15,501 nt of DNA, from positions 1-15,501 of the forward strand of contig CAYZEZ010000097.1 of NCBI GenBank assembly GCA_964477295.1, in the 5' to 3' direction. The stretch is from CAYZEZ01 sp964477295 (GTDB taxonomy: Bacteria > Bacteroidota > Bacteroidia > Bacteroidales > SM23-62). Shown here one piece after another: positions 14,064 through 15,501 of this stretch (position 1 is the first letter of the stretch; every line of letters starts with the position of its first letter). Below the pieces are notes generated by a model that saw only the letters and a program-made list of their open reading frames with translations, had not been told where the DNA came from and did no database searches. The position numbers were made by a program, and so were the translations under genes.

Positions 14064-15501
14064 TTATAGATAAGATCTCCTGTTTTTCAGGACCAGAAGC
14101 ATGGCAATAAAATTTATTCCTGCAACGGTCAGGGCGGTGCCGGTAAAACCTAGCATCGGAATGAGTAGAACAGAAACCAGCAATGATCCGAGAGCTGAAC
14201 CATACAGATCATAGCTATACAGGTCTGATGCCCGTCTGGTTATTCCCGTTTTCAGGAGAACAGATCCCATAGAAAAAAGCATCCCGATAAGGGCTGCAAC
14301 TAAAAAAGTAAGCACCAGGATAATCGTATGCAGCAGGACAGGGGGAATACCTGTACGGTTTACCGTCATTAACAGGAATGGAATACTACAGGCATAGGCA
14401 ATGATCAGAACCTGAATTACCAGGAATGACCTAATTTCTTTACGGAACCATTTCACTCCATATAAGGCTCCAAAGGCCAGTCCTGCCATAAATACTCCTA
14501 TTATTACTCCTATATATTGATACACATATCCATACAGTACCTGAAAGGCAAGTATAATAATCAACTCCATAGCTGTCCCTGCAAAACCACCTGCAAACAC
14601 CCCAAGGGTGACCGGCCTGATCCGCCACATTAAAATAGTAAATAACACCAGGATAATTGCCAGCGGGAACCAATAGTTAATATTATACTGGCTAAGCCAA
14701 TACCTTAATTGAAGAATATAACAAACAGGTTTGAAATCTGTGTTAATACCTGAATCCGGATCAAGTTGCGCTGTAATAAATTCATTCCTGTCCTTTAAAA
14801 GTGAGTAATCTATAAAGTATTGATTCACATAAATATTCTCAATACCTTTATTAACAATTAGCTCTGGAATATCCAGATCTAATGGAGTGTTGGAGCTCAG
14901 GAAATAATTTTTATTCCCCGGAACGACCAGTACCTGATCAAATACCGACTCAAGCGTATTGTATATCACAGAATTTAAATCATTGGCTTCCTGGCTTACA
15001 TAGTTTGTTGTGGAAGGGAGCGAAAGTGAAAGGATTCCCCCAACGCTTAACCTTTCCCTGGCCAATTTAAAAAACTCTCTTGTATAAAACCGGTTCTGCT
15101 GAATGGTGGATGGCTCTGACACGATCAGCAGGATCGCATCATAGCTTGTTTTTGTGGTTTTCAGATATAACCTGGGATCCCCAACTATTGTGTTTATTAC
15201 GTCGTGATCCAGATCACTGGTATATTTCCTTCCTACTTTAAATATCTGTGGATTTTGCTCAATGTAATCAACCTGTTTTACAGGGTATTTTAATATCTCG
15301 GGAAGGGTACCCGATAAGCCACCTGAGATCAGTAAAACATTATCTACTTTATCAAGCTGGGAGAGTGCATAGTGCACCGATTCTTCACTAAATGCAGGAT
15401 CATTGGTTGAAAATAATAAACTTGTATTCTCAAAAAAATTAAACTGCTCTGCCGTTTTGCTCACAGCCAGGCTGCCATAAGGGGAATCTTTCAAATAAAC
15501 C
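14064..15501 (-). CDS. Spermidine-synthase-like domain fused to integral membrane domain, N-terminus beyond window
   Basis: The frame is open through base 15501. The TTG at 15494 is not a credible start, because coding similarity continues upstream of it (VYLKDSPYG is the usual entry to the family's SAM-binding domain). The visible part begins with the spermidine synthase fold: LLISGGLSGTLPEILKY is the glycine-rich loop, DYIEQNP carries the ribose-binding acid, and VGDPRLYL follows. The catalytic segment reads YDAILLIVSEPSTIQQNRFY; the aspartate normally found there in aminopropyltransferases is not conserved, so true polyamine synthesis is doubtful. About seven hydrophobic helices follow (roughly residues 275-475 counted from the TTG). 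Fused membrane proteins of this kind usually also have membrane helices before the synthase-like domain. Function unknown. It ends 72 nt before the radical SAM start on the same strand. Confidence 0.88.
   Translation of the reverse strand, partial: VYLKDSPYGSLAVSKTAEQFNFFENTSLLFSTNDPAFSEESVHYALSQLDKVDNVLLISGGLSGTLPEILKYPVKQVDYIEQNPQIFKVGRKYTSDLDHDVINTIVGDPRLYLKTTKTSYDAILLIVSEPSTIQQNRFYTREFFKLARERLSVGGILSLSLPSTTNYVSQEANDLNSVIYNTLESVFDQVLVVPGNKNYFLSSNTPLDLDIPELIVNKGIENIYVNQYFIDYSLLKDRNEFITAQLDPDSGINTDFKPVCYILQLRYWLSQYNINYWFPLAIILVLFTILMWRIRPVTLGVFAGGFAGTAMELIIILAFQVLYGYVYQYIGVIIGVFMAGLAFGALYGVKWFRKEIRSFLVIQVLIIAYACSIPFLLMTVNRTGIPPVLLHTIILVLTFLVAALIGMLFSMGSVLLKTGITRRASDLYSYDLYGSALGSLLVSVLLIPMLGFTGTALTVAGINFIAMLLVLKNRRSYL

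Noticed and set aside
15492..15494. TTG as the start of the spermidine-synthase-like gene
   Set aside because: The frame stays open to the window edge and family similarity begins before it.

Overview
The window looks like a metagenome-assembled scaffold from an anaerobic or facultative member of the Bacteroidota, probably order Bacteroidales or Marinilabiliales. The signs are Bacteroidota-type promoters (TTTG, about 20 bp, TAnnTTTG), few Shine-Dalgarno sequences, BlaI/M56 pairs with four-residue-type gene overlaps, lipoproteins, and intergenic repeats typical of this phylum. Two runs of exactly 100 N mark scaffold joins. The first (3502-3601) is flanked by an exact 55-nt duplication and so is not a real gap. 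The second (5845-5944) has no flanking overlap and hides the end of a gene. The lineage is inferred from sequence style only.

Layout. 1-2049 (-): a DUF255/YyaL-type thioredoxin-domain lipoprotein, missing only its last residues. 2050-2430: a gene-free stretch with a good plus-strand promoter and two arrays of 7-bp repeats. 2431-5843 (+): a glycyl-radical activating enzyme and its glycyl radical enzyme, separated by a 68-bp inverted-repeat element. The radical enzyme has the Cys-x-Glu active-site signature of the dehydratases and resembles trans-4-hydroxy-L-proline dehydratase more than pyruvate formate-lyase. 5945-10296: two BlaI-type repressor/M56 (BlaR1-type) membrane peptidase pairs arranged back to back around a 232-bp control region. 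One M56 protein carries a long acidic coiled-coil tail; the other is fused to an M23 peptidoglycan-hydrolase-like domain. A strong hairpin terminator follows.

10510-15501: a small coiled-coil protein (+), a PHP-like lipoprotein (-), a medium-chain dehydrogenase (-), a 58-residue winged-helix protein (+, divergent from the dehydrogenase), an AmmeMemoRadiSam-type radical SAM protein with a Tat-like leader (-), and the 3' part of a spermidine-synthase-like integral membrane protein (-) that enters from beyond the right edge.

How the parts fit. The radical-enzyme pair is a standard two-gene unit: the activase uses SAM and a [4Fe-4S] cluster to install a glycyl radical on its partner. The BlaI/M56 region reads as a self-contained envelope-stress sensing locus. 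By analogy with BlaR1-BlaI, each membrane protease would inactivate its repressor on a periplasmic signal. The left pair's promoter carries two identical 16-bp operators placed exactly over the -33/-7 spacer and the start region. The remaining genes are ordinary accessory or housekeeping genes with no obvious shared pathway. No tRNA, rRNA, CRISPR array, transposase or phage gene was recognised.
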